A stretch of DNA of 64,000 nucleotides from Clostridia bacterium (GTDB taxonomy: Bacteria; Bacillota; Clostridia; UMGS1883), in assembly GCA_017472685.1 (NCBI GenBank), contig JAFUOO010000011.1, forward strand, positions 62,001 through 126,000. Direction: 5' to 3'. Under the pieces are notes generated by a model, which saw nothing but the letters and a program-made list of their open reading frames with translations, was not told where the DNA came from and made no database searches. Made by a program: the position numbers and the translations under genes. This document shows, one piece after another, positions 36,720 to 44,284 of the stretch (positions within the stretch are counted from its first letter, which is position 1; every line of letters starts with the position of its first letter).

Positions 36720-38012
36720 TTATTTACGTTCCTTTACTGCCAAGCCGTGTGTGTCAAAGCCTTCAACGGTTGCCATCTTGTATGCATAGTCACGCACTCT
36801 TTCAAAGCCCTCACGTGATGCATAGCCTATGGAGGAGCGCTTTAAGAAGTCAAATACGGAAACTGAAGAATATGTCTTTGCAAAGCCGCCTGTGGGTAAA
36901 ATTGCATTAGGTCCTAAAAGGAAGTTGCAAAGTGTTACGGGTGTGTATTCGCCCAGAAGGATTTCGCCGGCATTCTTAATGTCGGGCAGAACATCAAAGG
37001 GCTTATCGCACATAACCTCCATGTGCTCGGGAGCGTAGTCGTTTACAAACTGAACGCTTTCAGCAAGTGAATCTGTAAGGATAACACCACCGTAGCCCTG
37101 CTCAACAGCTTCGATAAAGCTCTTTCTTCTTTCGGAAATCTTTTCCTTCTGTCTTTCGATAATGGGAAGCACCGCATCAACAAGCTCCTTTGAATGTGTA
37201 ACTAAAAGCGCGGAGGAGTCGGGGCCGTGCTCTGCTTCAATCATCCAGTCAAGAGCAACCTTTTCGGGGTCAGCTTTTTCGTCAGCTAAGATAATAACCT
37301 CACTGGGACCTGCGGGCAGACCTGCATCAATCTGCTGCGAGAGCACTCTCTTTGCGGCTGTTGCATAGCTGTTGCCGGGACCGATAATTTTGTGGCACTT
37401 GGGAACAGTTTCTGTGCCGTAGGCTACTGCGGCAACTGCCTGGATGCCGCCCATTTTATAAATTTCTGTAATGCCGATAATTTTTGCAGCTGTTAAAATT
37501 GCATCGTCAACCTCGCCTTTCTGATTGGGAGGTGTGACAACAACAATCTTTTCAACGCCTGCAACCTTTGCGGGCACACCGAGCATAAGTAAAACCGAGG
37601 GGAAGCTGCCCTTGCCGCCGGGCACGTAAAGGCAAACATCAACTATGGGTGTTGTCTTTTCGCCTACCATGAGCCCCTTGTCAACGTTTGTAAACCACAT
37701 TTCCTCGGGGAGCTGCTTTTCGTGAAAGTCGTAAATGTTCTTGTATGCGTATTCAATAGCCTCTCTTGTTTCCTTGTCAAGGCGGTTGTAGGCTGTTTCA
37801 ATTTCCTCTGCTGTCACCTTGATTTTGTCCTGTGTAAGGCTTACGCGGTCGAACTTTTCTGTGTATTTCAAAACAGCGGCATCGCCGAAGTCTCTCACCT
37901 CGTCGGAAATTTCCTTTGCAATTTTCATCTGCTCGGTAATGTCCGTTTCTGCACGCTTCATTATTTTTGTTTTTTCTTCCTGTGTCATTTCAGAAAGCTT
38001 GTAGATATTCAT
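36720..38012 (-). CDS. Histidinol-dehydrogenase-family enzyme, diverged at zinc ligands
   Basis: ATG 38012 is chosen with GGAAGG nine bases upstream. The 430-aa protein aligns along its length to HisD: LYVPGG, AKVAGVEKIVVVTPP, GPGNSYATAAKR, AEHGPDS and APEH (Glu329/His330). Against E. coli HisD (offset three), zinc ligand Gln259 appears as Glu262, His262 is kept, Asp360 appears as Asn363, and His419 is kept as His422. Substrate-contact His367 is Ala370. The acid/amide swap could preserve a metal site, but the substrate probably differs. It heads a cassette with the HisB-like and HAD genes; no other his genes are near. Confidence 0.82.
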   Translation of the reverse strand: MNIYKLSEMTQEEKTKIMKRAETDITEQMKIAKEISDEVRDFGDAAVLKYTEKFDRVSLTQDKIKVTAEEIETAYNRLDKETREAIEYAYKNIYDFHEKQLPEEMWFTNVDKGLMVGEKTTPIVDVCLYVPGGKGSFPSVLLMLGVPAKVAGVEKIVVVTPPNQKGEVDDAILTAAKIIGITEIYKMGGIQAVAAVAYGTETVPKCHKIIGPGNSYATAAKRVLSQQIDAGLPAGPSEVIILADEKADPEKVALDWMIEAEHGPDSSALLVTHSKELVDAVLPIIERQKEKISERRKSFIEAVEQGYGGVILTDSLAESVQFVNDYAPEHMEVMCDKPFDVLPDIKNAGEILLGEYTPVTLCNFLLGPNAILPTGGFAKTYSSVSVFDFLKRSSIGYASREGFERVRDYAYKMATVEGFDTHGLAVKERK

Positions 38013-38187
38013 TGAAATCATCCTTCCAAAATAATTGTTATCCATTATTATAAGCCTAAATTGCGGGATTTGCAATAATTATTTTGCAGAGAAAAATTTT
38101 TGTCGGATTTTGCTCAAAAAAACGGAAAAACAAGAATTATGTAAACCAGTTTTTGATGGTTTTTTCATATGTTGGAAATCCTTCAAC

Positions 38188-38308
38188 TTTCCACACAAAA
38201 GCTACAAAAAATATGTGGAAGTTGTGGAAAAGTCTGTTTAAAACCGCAAAATGCACATTTTGAGCCTGTGGAAAACACAAAACGCTACAATGTGGAAAGT
38301 GTGGAAAA
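38188..38308 (+). repeat. Cluster of TGTGGAA(AA) motifs
   Basis: TGTGGAA occurs in direct orientation at 38214, 38223, 38267, 38291 and 38300, and inverted (TTTCCACA) at 38188. Two pairs are spaced exactly nine bases apart. TGTGGAAAA differs by one base from the DnaA box TGTGGATAA, and TGTGGAA by one base from the Spo0A box TGTCGAA. Confidence 0.85.
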
Positions 38309-38376
38309 CTTTTTGGAGGTTTACATAATTCGCAAAGATGGAAGAACTGCGCAAAATGCGGGAAACACGCCGTTTG

Positions 38377-38383
38377 TGTCGAA
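38377..38383 (+). promoter_or_regulatory. Exact Spo0A-type box (TGTCGAA)
   Basis: TGTCGAA matches the consensus 0A box and lies 12 bases before the rnc -35 element. A 7-mer can occur by chance, so the assignment is tentative. Confidence 0.35.
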
Positions 38384-38394
38384 TTTTAAAAATA

Positions 38395-38423
38395 TTGACC
38401 TTTAGTAAGTTTTGTTATACAAT
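38395..38423 (+). promoter_or_regulatory. Sigma-A promoter of rnc
   Basis: TTGACC (38395-38400) and TACAAT (38418-38423) are separated by 17 bases, 29 bases before the start codon. Confidence 0.7.
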
Positions 38424-38452
38424 ACACTAAGAAGGATGGGAGGCAAAAAAAT

Positions 38453-39133
38453 ATGGATATAAACACTTTTCAGAAAAATCTGGGCTACACCTTTAAAAAT
38501 ACAGAGCTTTTGAAAACAGCCCTGACACACACCTCCTACGCTCACGAGAAAAAGGTTGACAGCTACGAAAGGCTTGAATTTCTCGGCGATGCCATATTGC
38601 AGATGCTTACAAGCAGATATATATACAATAATTACCCCGACTTTCCCGAGGGTAAAATGAGCAGAATGAGGGCAAACATTGTTTGCGAGGCAACCCTTTT
38701 TAAAATTGCCGAAAAGCTCTCCGTGGGTGAGTTTGCCCTTTTAGGCAAGGGCGAGGAGTTAACAGGCGGCAGGTCTCGCCCTTCAATCCTTGCGGATATG
38801 GTGGAGGCAATTCTTGCGGCAATATATCTTGACGGCGGCATTGATAAGGCTCAGGAGGTTATCTTTGACGCATACGGTCACATTATCGAAGCGGCGGCAA
38901 AGGGCAAGCTTAATTCGGACTATAAAACAGAGCTTCAGGAAGAGCTGCAGAGGGCAGGCAGTGTGAATATTGAGTATTGCCTTGTGAGAGAGGAAGGCCC
39001 TGCCCATAACAAGCTCTTTACAATGGCGGTTGCACTTAACGGCAAAATCCTCGGTACAGGCGAGGGCAGAACAAAGCAGGAGGCTCAGCAGATGGCTGCA
39101 AAGAACGCCTTAGAGGTGCGAAAAAATGGCTAA
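38453..39133 (+). CDS. rnc: Ribonuclease III
   Basis: The 226-aa protein has the RNase III signature ERLEFLGDAILQM with the catalytic acids, ADMVEAILAAIYLDGG, and a C-terminal double-stranded-RNA-binding domain (DYKTELQEELQ ... EGRTKQEAQQMAAKNAL). It processes rRNA and structured mRNAs. GGGAGG lies upstream. The end overlaps the following radical SAM gene by eight bases. Confidence 0.95.
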   Translation: MDINTFQKNLGYTFKNTELLKTALTHTSYAHEKKVDSYERLEFLGDAILQMLTSRYIYNNYPDFPEGKMSRMRANIVCEATLFKIAEKLSVGEFALLGKGEELTGGRSRPSILADMVEAILAAIYLDGGIDKAQEVIFDAYGHIIEAAAKGKLNSDYKTELQEELQRAGSVNIEYCLVREEGPAHNKLFTMAVALNGKILGTGEGRTKQEAQQMAAKNALEVRKNG

Positions 39134-40091
39134 CATTCCGATTTTTATACCACATGCGGGCTGCAAAAACGACTGCGCCTTCTGTAACCAGAAGTCCATC
39201 ACGGGGCAGCTTGTGCCCCCCACAATGGCGGAAAGTGCAAAAATTATAGAAGAAATCCTTCAATCCTTAACGTGAAGCGGGCACACAATTGCCTTTTTCG
39301 GCGGCAGCTTTACAGGGATAGGAATTTCCCTCATGTGCGAATACCTGACCCTTGCCGAAAAATACGTTGACAATAAAAAGATTACGGGCATCCGCCTTTC
39401 CACACGACCTGACTATATAACAGAGGAAATTTTGGACATTTTGGGAAAATACAGTGTAACAAATATTGAGCTTGGCGCACAAAGCCTTGATGGTGAGGTG
39501 CTTAAACGGGCAAACCGCGGGCACAGCGTATTTGATGTTGAAAATGCGGCACGTCTTATAAACGCGCGGGGCATAACCTTGGGGCTTCAGATGATGATAG
39601 GTCTGCCAAAGGATAATTACGAAAAAAGCATTAAAACGGCAAAAAGGTTTGTGGAGCTTGGCGCAAAGGAGACGCGCATTTATCCTACGGTTGTGCTTAA
39701 AGGAACCCGCCTTGCAAAAATGCTTGAAGAGGGAGACTATGTTCCCGAGGCTTTTGAACAAATTATTGACACTGCTGCGGACTGCTTCAGCATATTTTTC
39801 GAAAACGGCGTAAAGGTTTTGAGGATAGGGCTGCAGAATTCAAAAGAGCTTAAGGAAAACGCAGTAGGCGGCTTTTACCACGAGGCACTGGGCGAGAAGG
39901 TTTACTCTCGCGTAATAAGACGCAATGCCCAAAGGGCAGGCGAGGGAACAATTTCCTACAACAGCCGCTTTTTAAGTAAGGTAACAGGGCAGAAAAAGGA
40001 AAATATGCCCTATTTTGAAAATTTTACACTTTGCCCCGATGATAGCCTTACAGGCGTTACGGTCAACGGAAAATATGTGTTGACAATTTAA
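39126..40091 (+). pseudogene. Radical SAM protein (Elp3/HemN-like) interrupted by in-frame TGA
   Basis: Translation from ATG 39126 gives a radical SAM start, FIPHAGCKNDCAFCNQKS, with CxxxxCxxC-type cluster cysteines. An in-frame TGA at 39273-39275 (codon 50) interrupts it, and the same frame then continues unbroken: IAFFGGSFTGIGISLM, IRLSTRPDYITEEIL, IELGAQSLD and the C-terminal domain to 40091. Reading through would give 321 sense codons plus the TGA codon, close to the family norm of about 350, and no shift of frame is needed. A nonsense mutation, sequence error or recoding are all possible. The 5' fragment keeps the cluster motif, and the 3' part alone has a possible start at ATG 39333. 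Confidence 0.75.
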
Positions 40092-40141
40092 GCGTAAAAG
40101 GATAAAATAAATAGGATAATTTATATAAGGAGTTGATCAGT

Positions 40142-42079
40142 ATGGTAATTAAAGTAACATTACGTGATGACGTACGCGAGTTTGAAGCGCCCATCACCTA
40201 CATGGACATTGCGAAAAGCATTTCCGAAGGATTGGCAAGGAATGTGCTCTGCGCCACCAAAGACGGAGAAACGGTAGGTTTGTACGAAACCCTTACCACT
40301 GATGCAACCGTTGAATTTAAGGGCTTTGACACACCCGAAGGCAAAAACACACTTCGCCACAGCGCAAGCCATGTGCTCGCTCAGGCAGTTAAGAGAATTT
40401 TTCCCGAAGCAAAGCTGGCTATAGGTCCGGCTATTGAAAACGGTTTTTATTATGACTTTGACCTGGACAAGGGCTTTTCTCCAGACGACTTGGCAAAAAT
40501 CGAAGCTGAAATGAAGAAGATTGTTAAGGAAAACCTTCCCATTGTACGCTTTGAATTGCCCAGAGACGAAGCATTGAAGCTTATGGAAGAAGCAAACGAG
40601 CCCTATAAGGTTGAATTAATTAACGATTTGCCCGAGGACGCGGTTATTTCCTTCTACAAGCAGGGCGACTTTACAGACCTTTGCGCAGGCCCTCATGTAC
40701 CCAGTACAGGTGCTGTAAAGGCATTTAAGATAACCAGTACTGCAGGTGCTTATTGGCGCGGCAGCGAAAAGAACAAGATGCTTACACGTATCTATGCTAC
40801 AGCTTTCACAAAGAAGGCTGACATGGAAGAATATTTAGCACAGGTTGAAGAGGCAAAGAAGCGTGACCATAACAAGCTGGGCAGAGAGCTGGAGCTTTTC
40901 ACAACCTGCGAAGCCATCGGTCAGGGTCTTCCCATTATGCTTCCCAAGGGTGCTGTTATGCTTCAGACACTCCAGAGATTTGTTGAAGACGAAGAGACAC
41001 GCCGCGGCTGGCTCAGAACAAAAACTCCCTTCATGGCAAAGAGCGATTTGTACAAGATTTCAGGTCACTGGGACCATTACAAGGACGGCATGTTCGTTCT
41101 CGGCGACGAAGAAAAGGACAAGGAGGTTTTTGCCCTCCGTCCCATGACATGCCCCTTCCAGTATCAGGCATATCTCAACCGTGCACGCTCCTACCGTGAT
41201 TTGCCCCTCCGCTACGGCGAAACAAGTACGCTTTTCCGTAACGAAGCAAGTGGCGAAATGCATGGCTTAATCCGTGTAAGGCAGTTTACAATTTCCGAAG
41301 GTCACTTAATGTGTACTCCCGAGCAGCTTGCTGACGAATTCAAGAGCAGTCTTGAACTGGCAATTTATATGCTTAAAACTCTCGGTCTTTACGAGGATGT
41401 ATCCTACCGCTTTAGTCAGTGGGACCCTGCTGACCGTGAAAAATATATCGGCACAGACGAACAGTGGGCAGAAGCTCAGGGCATGATGAAGGAAATTCTT
41501 GATAATCTCGAAATTCCCTATGTTATAGGTATCGGCGAAGCGGCTTTCTACGGCCCCAAGCTTGACATTCAGATCAAGAACGTTCACGGTAAGGAAGATA
41601 CACTCATAACTCTTCAGATTGACCAGATGCTTGCTGAAAAGTTCGACATGGTTTACACAGATGCTGACGGCACAAAGAAGCACCCCTACATTATCCACCG
41701 TACAAGCATCGGTTGCTACGAAAGAACACTTGCTCTTCTTATTGAAAAGTACGCAGGTGCGTTCCCCACATGGCTTGCTCCCGTACAGGTTAAGCTTCTT
41801 CCCATTGGTGAAGGTCACCGCGAATACTGCCGTGAACTCAATACACGTCTTATCAACATGGGCATCCGTAGTGAGGTTGACGACAGAAGTGAAAAGATCG
41901 GCTACAAGATCCGCGAAGCACAGCTTGAAAAGGTGCCTTACATGCTCGTTGTGGGCGATAAGGAAATGGAAGATGGTGCAGTGGCTGTACGTAGCCGTAA
42001 GGACGGCGACAAGGGCAGCATGAAGGTTAACGACTTCATTCTTGCACTTATGGACGAAATCGCAAACAAGACACGCTAA
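40142..42079 (+). CDS. thrS: Threonine--tRNA ligase
   Basis: ATG 40142 has AAGGAG nine bases upstream. The 645-aa enzyme has an N-terminal TGS domain (about 1-62), the editing/SAD domain with HSASHVLAQAVKRIFPEA, and the class II core (motif 2 TSTLFRNEASGEMHGLIRVR; motif 3 near HRTSIGCYERTLALLIEKY), then the anticodon-binding domain. No T-box leader fits in the short gap upstream. Confidence 0.96.
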   Translation: MVIKVTLRDDVREFEAPITYMDIAKSISEGLARNVLCATKDGETVGLYETLTTDATVEFKGFDTPEGKNTLRHSASHVLAQAVKRIFPEAKLAIGPAIENGFYYDFDLDKGFSPDDLAKIEAEMKKIVKENLPIVRFELPRDEALKLMEEANEPYKVELINDLPEDAVISFYKQGDFTDLCAGPHVPSTGAVKAFKITSTAGAYWRGSEKNKMLTRIYATAFTKKADMEEYLAQVEEAKKRDHNKLGRELELFTTCEAIGQGLPIMLPKGAVMLQTLQRFVEDEETRRGWLRTKTPFMAKSDLYKISGHWDHYKDGMFVLGDEEKDKEVFALRPMTCPFQYQAYLNRARSYRDLPLRYGETSTLFRNEASGEMHGLIRVRQFTISEGHLMCTPEQLADEFKSSLELAIYMLKTLGLYEDVSYRFSQWDPADREKYIGTDEQWAEAQGMMKEILDNLEIPYVIGIGEAAFYGPKLDIQIKNVHGKEDTLITLQIDQMLAEKFDMVYTDADGTKKHPYIIHRTSIGCYERTLALLIEKYAGAFPTWLAPVQVKLLPIGEGHREYCRELNTRLINMGIRSEVDDRSEKIGYKIREAQLEKVPYMLVVGDKEMEDGAVAVRSRKDGDKGSMKVNDFILALMDEIANKTR

Positions 42080-42087
42080 ATAATGTA

Positions 42088-42133
42088 TAAAAACCTCCGT
42101 GGCGGTAAAAAATACTGCCAAAGGAGGTTTTTT
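42088..42133 (+). terminator. Terminator-like hairpin after thrS that contains the sleB ribosome binding site
   Basis: AAAACCTCC pairs with GGAGGTTTT and encloses an inner stem GGCGGTA/TACTGCC, followed by a T run. The right arm includes AAGGAGG at 42121-42127, the Shine-Dalgarno site of sleB. Confidence 0.75.
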
Positions 42134-42136
42134 GTT

Positions 42137-42790
42137 TTGAAAAAAATATTGTCTTTTGTTATAGCAAGTACATTGATTTTATCAAGCGCGCTGTTTTACA
42201 ATTTAAAAACGACGGACGCGCTGTCGCGCCTGGGCTCAACGGGCAGCGAGGTTACAAAAATCCAGACCAGGCTCAAAAACTGGGGCTACTACAAGGGAAG
42301 TGTTGACGGCAAGTACGGCACACAGACCCAAAAAGCTGTTAAGGAATTCCAAAGGAAAAACGGCCTCACTGCCGACGGCATTGCAGGCAGTGCAACGCTG
42401 AGTGCAATGGGCATTTCCTCGTCAAGTTCAACGGCGTCAAATAACGATGTGTACCTTCTTGCGAGAGCTATTAACGGCGAGGCGCGCGGTGAGCCCTATG
42501 CAGGACAGGTTGCAGTTGGCGCCGTTATTTTAAATCGGGTAAAGCACCCCTCCTTTCCCAATACGGTTGCAGGGGTCATTTATCAGCCCGGGGCATTTAC
42601 TGCAGTTGACGACGGGCAGATTGATGCGGCAATGACCTCCTCCTGTGAGCGTGCCGCCCGTGATGCCTTAAACGGCTGGGACCCTACAGGCGGTGCCATA
42701 TATTACTATAACCCTGTTACAGCCACAAATAAATGGATACGCTCACGACCCATTATATTGACGATTGGGAAGCACGTTTTTTGCAGTTAA
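42137..42790 (+). CDS. sleB: Spore cortex-lytic enzyme SleB family
   Basis: The TTG at 42137 is taken as start because AAGGAGG lies nine bases upstream and it opens a signal peptide (KKILSFVIASTLILSSALF). The 217-aa protein has a peptidoglycan-binding domain (LGSTGSEVTKIQTRLKNWGY ... FQRKNGLTADGIAG, about 35-90) and the SleB/CwlJ hydrolase domain (AINGEARGEPYAGQVAVGAV, catalytic Glu in GEARGE). It degrades spore cortex during germination. YpeB, the usual partner, is not visible. Confidence 0.9.
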   Translation: MKKILSFVIASTLILSSALFYNLKTTDALSRLGSTGSEVTKIQTRLKNWGYYKGSVDGKYGTQTQKAVKEFQRKNGLTADGIAGSATLSAMGISSSSSTASNNDVYLLARAINGEARGEPYAGQVAVGAVILNRVKHPSFPNTVAGVIYQPGAFTAVDDGQIDAAMTSSCERAARDALNGWDPTGGAIYYYNPVTATNKWIRSRPIILTIGKHVFCS

Positions 42791-42817
42791 GGTGCTCAGC
42801 ATCTTAACTGCAAAAAA
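42777..42817. repeat. 15-bp inverted repeat over the sleB stop
   Basis: TTTTTTGCAGTTAAG (42777-42791) and CTTAACTGCAAAAAA (42803-42817) are exact complements with an 11-base loop. It may act as a 3' end hairpin; on the plus strand an A run, not a T run, follows. Confidence 0.75.
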
Positions 42818-42854
42818 ATGAATAATGAATGATGAAGAATGAACAATTAAGGTA

Positions 42855-42877
42855 GAAATTTCGCCGGGCGGAATTTC
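42855..42877. repeat. Hairpin directly upstream of the DUF1292 promoter
   Basis: GAAATTTCGC and GCGGAATTTC form a 10-bp stem with one G-T pair and a three-base loop (CGG), ending one base before the -35 box. Confidence 0.6.
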
Positions 42878-42878
42878 C

Positions 42879-42907
42879 TTGACAATCCGTTTGCCTTTAT
42901 ATATAAT
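42879..42907 (+). promoter_or_regulatory. Perfect-consensus sigma-A promoter
   Basis: TTGACA (42879-42884) and TATAAT (42902-42907) are separated by exactly 17 bases, 35 bases before the DUF1292 gene. Confidence 0.9.
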
Positions 42908-42923
42908 TGTGATATCACAATTA
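42904..42923. promoter_or_regulatory. 20-bp perfect palindrome overlapping the -10 box
   Basis: The palindrome has core TTGTGATATCACAA and extends to 20 bases with no mismatch. It covers the end of the -10 box and the likely transcription start, the classical position for a repressor operator. The regulator is unknown. Confidence 0.7.
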
Positions 42924-42941
42924 ATTAAAGGAGTTTTACAA

Positions 42942-43241
42942 ATGGCAGATATCAACAACAATGAAGATATGAACATGGAAGAATACGAGGTAGAGATGGT
43001 TTCTCTCTTTGACGAGGACGGCGACGAAATCCAGCTTGAGCTTTTAGATGTTATCGAATACGAGGGTGACAGCTACGCAGTTATGCTTCCTCCCGATGAC
43101 AACGAGGTGGTTATCATGCTTCTTGAAGAGCTTAATGACGAGGAAGATGTTTACGCTCCCGTTGAAGATGACGAAACACTCACAGCTGTGTTTGAAGCAT
43201 TCAAGGAAAAGTATAAGGACGAATTTAACTTTGAAGACTAA
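42942..43241 (+). CDS. DUF1292 family protein (YrzB-like)
   Basis: ATG 42942 lies behind AAAGGAG. The 99-aa protein is strongly acidic and follows the DUF1292 pattern: VSLFDEDGDEIQLELLDVIEY, YAVMLPPDDN, VVIMLLEE. Members often lie beside yrrK and yrzL; here the gene stands alone with its own promoter, palindrome and terminator. The function is unknown. Confidence 0.85.
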   Translation: MADINNNEDMNMEEYEVEMVSLFDEDGDEIQLELLDVIEYEGDSYAVMLPPDDNEVVIMLLEELNDEEDVYAPVEDDETLTAVFEAFKEKYKDEFNFED

Positions 43242-43266
43242 AAAAAGCACCTACGGGTGCTTTTTT
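43241..43266 (+). terminator. Terminator after the DUF1292 gene
   Basis: AAAAAAGCACC and GGGTGCTTTTTT form a stem with a three-base loop and T run, beginning in the stop codon. Confidence 0.85.
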
Positions 43267-43270
43267 ATCT

Positions 43271-43427
43271 TCAAAATAGTGCAGATGCGGTGGAGTCCGA
43301 AGCAAAGCGAGGCGAACGACACCCATGCGAAAACTGCCCACGATTGGCGAGCTGTAGCGATGACAGAGTGGGAGCAGTTGACCGCGTGCAGAACGAAGGA
43401 AGGGATTTGCCAATGGCAAATCCCTTC
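43271..43427. other. GC-rich non-coding stretch ending in a strong hairpin
   Basis: Bases 43285-43400 are clearly richer in G and C than the flanks and show no credible gene on either strand. They include segments of similar composition (GCAAAGCGAGGCGAACG, GAGCTGTAGCGATGAC). The stretch ends in GAAGGGATTTGCC paired with GGCAAATCCCTTC at 43399-43427 (13 bp, three-base loop). It may be a structured RNA or a dispersed intergenic repeat. Confidence 0.5.
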
Positions 43428-43433
43428 TTATGT

Positions 43434-44219
43434 TTATTTATATAATGCAAGGTCTGTGAGGGCGAGTTTAGGATAGCCTGCATTCGGGGAATTAATTGTT
43501 ACTTTAATTGACAATTGGTTTACTCCGGATGTATCTATATCAAAAGAATGAGGCATGGATGCAGTTACGGCTGTAGCTTTATACAGAAGTTTGCCATCTC
43601 CATAGAAAAGAACATAAGATGTATCACTGGCGGAATCGTCTTCAGGCTTCCATACATTTATGTCATATTTTTTAGGAATAACAATTTTACCCTTCAGTGT
43701 ATCATACTGACTATTCAACGGATAAGAAATAATTATATTAGCTGCATCGTCATCGTCTTCAATTTGCTCAAACTGCCCAGTATATACAGAAAACAAAATC
43801 CCGTTTGTATATACGTTGTTATTGTGATCTGTTACGGTGCCGTTAATAATAGCAAAATCACTCCATATGCTGGCTTCTCTATAATCATTATACTGAATTT
43901 TATGAAGATAATTATCAGGTTTTGTTTCGTCCTTTTTACCTATATACACACTTGCGGTTGCACCGTCCCATTCAACTTCCTTGCCGAAAGCTGATGCAAC
44001 TGCACGCACGGGAAGGTATGTTGTACCGTTCATAATAAAGGGTTCAACGGTATTTCCTACCGCATCCTTTGGTACAATTTCCGCACCGTCAATAAAAATT
44101 TTAATGTTGTTGTAGAAAACTTCGACGTTCTCGCTTATTTCCTTTGCACCTGCAATGCCGCCTATGCTCATAACACCAATAAGCAATCCTGCGACAAATC
44201 CTTGCAATCGCTTTTTCAT
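43434..44219 (-). CDS. Secreted protein with a copper-amine-oxidase-N stalk domain
   Basis: The start at 44219 has GGAGGTAG upstream and begins a signal peptide (KKRLQGFVAGLLIGVMSIG ... AGAKE, about 25 residues). A stalk domain follows (IFIDGAEIVPKDAVGNTVE, FIMNGTTYLPVRAVASAFGK, about 38-90), then a C-terminal beta-rich region ending near VNQLSIKVTIN, which resembles an NPCBM-type or similar carbohydrate-binding fold. The last part is inferred from its pattern only. It is divergent from an XRE regulator with repeated motifs between them. Confidence 0.72.
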   Translation of the reverse strand: MKKRLQGFVAGLLIGVMSIGGIAGAKEISENVEVFYNNIKIFIDGAEIVPKDAVGNTVEPFIMNGTTYLPVRAVASAFGKEVEWDGATASVYIGKKDETKPDNYLHKIQYNDYREASIWSDFAIINGTVTDHNNNVYTNGILFSVYTGQFEQIEDDDDAANIIISYPLNSQYDTLKGKIVIPKKYDINVWKPEDDSASDTSYVLFYGDGKLLYKATAVTASMPHSFDIDTSGVNQLSIKVTINSPNAGYPKLALTDLALYK

Positions 44220-44284
44220 AAAACTACCTCCTGAAATTGAATTTGTGCTACACAGTTTGAGTTTAGCATAGAAAAAATAAAAAA

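Larger units (their letters stand above)
38013..38452. other. 440-base intergenic region between hisD-like gene and rnc
   Basis: This AT-rich gap holds no gene. It contains a cluster of TGTGGAA motifs, one exact TGTCGAA box and the rnc promoter, described separately. Nothing else was recognised in 38013-38185. Confidence 0.8.

Noticed and set aside
35043-38012. Ordinary histidine biosynthesis operon
   Set aside because: Only two his-type genes are present and both have substitutions at metal-ligand positions, so the simple hisB/hisD labels were not used as gene symbols.
38013-38452. Chromosomal replication origin
   Set aside because: The TGTGGAA cluster resembles DnaA boxes, but no exact TTATCCACA is present and neither dnaA, dnaN nor other origin markers are near. 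It is kept only as an unexplained motif cluster.
39273-39275. Genome-wide TGA recoding
   Set aside because: Other genes in the window, for example aroB, carD and spoIIGA's neighbours, end normally at TGA or show no internal TGA, so reassignment of TGA is not supported.
40092-40141. T-box riboswitch before thrS
   Set aside because: Only 50 bases separate the preceding frame from thrS, and no Stem I, specifier loop or TGGNACC-type T-box sequence was seen.
41306-42121. 271-codon minus-strand open frame over thrS
   Set aside because: It is antisense to well-conserved thrS sequence and has no recognisable family features.
43283-43427. CRISPR or tRNA-like array
   Set aside because: There is no regular repeat-spacer pattern, and no cloverleaf with a CCA end or anticodon arm could be drawn.
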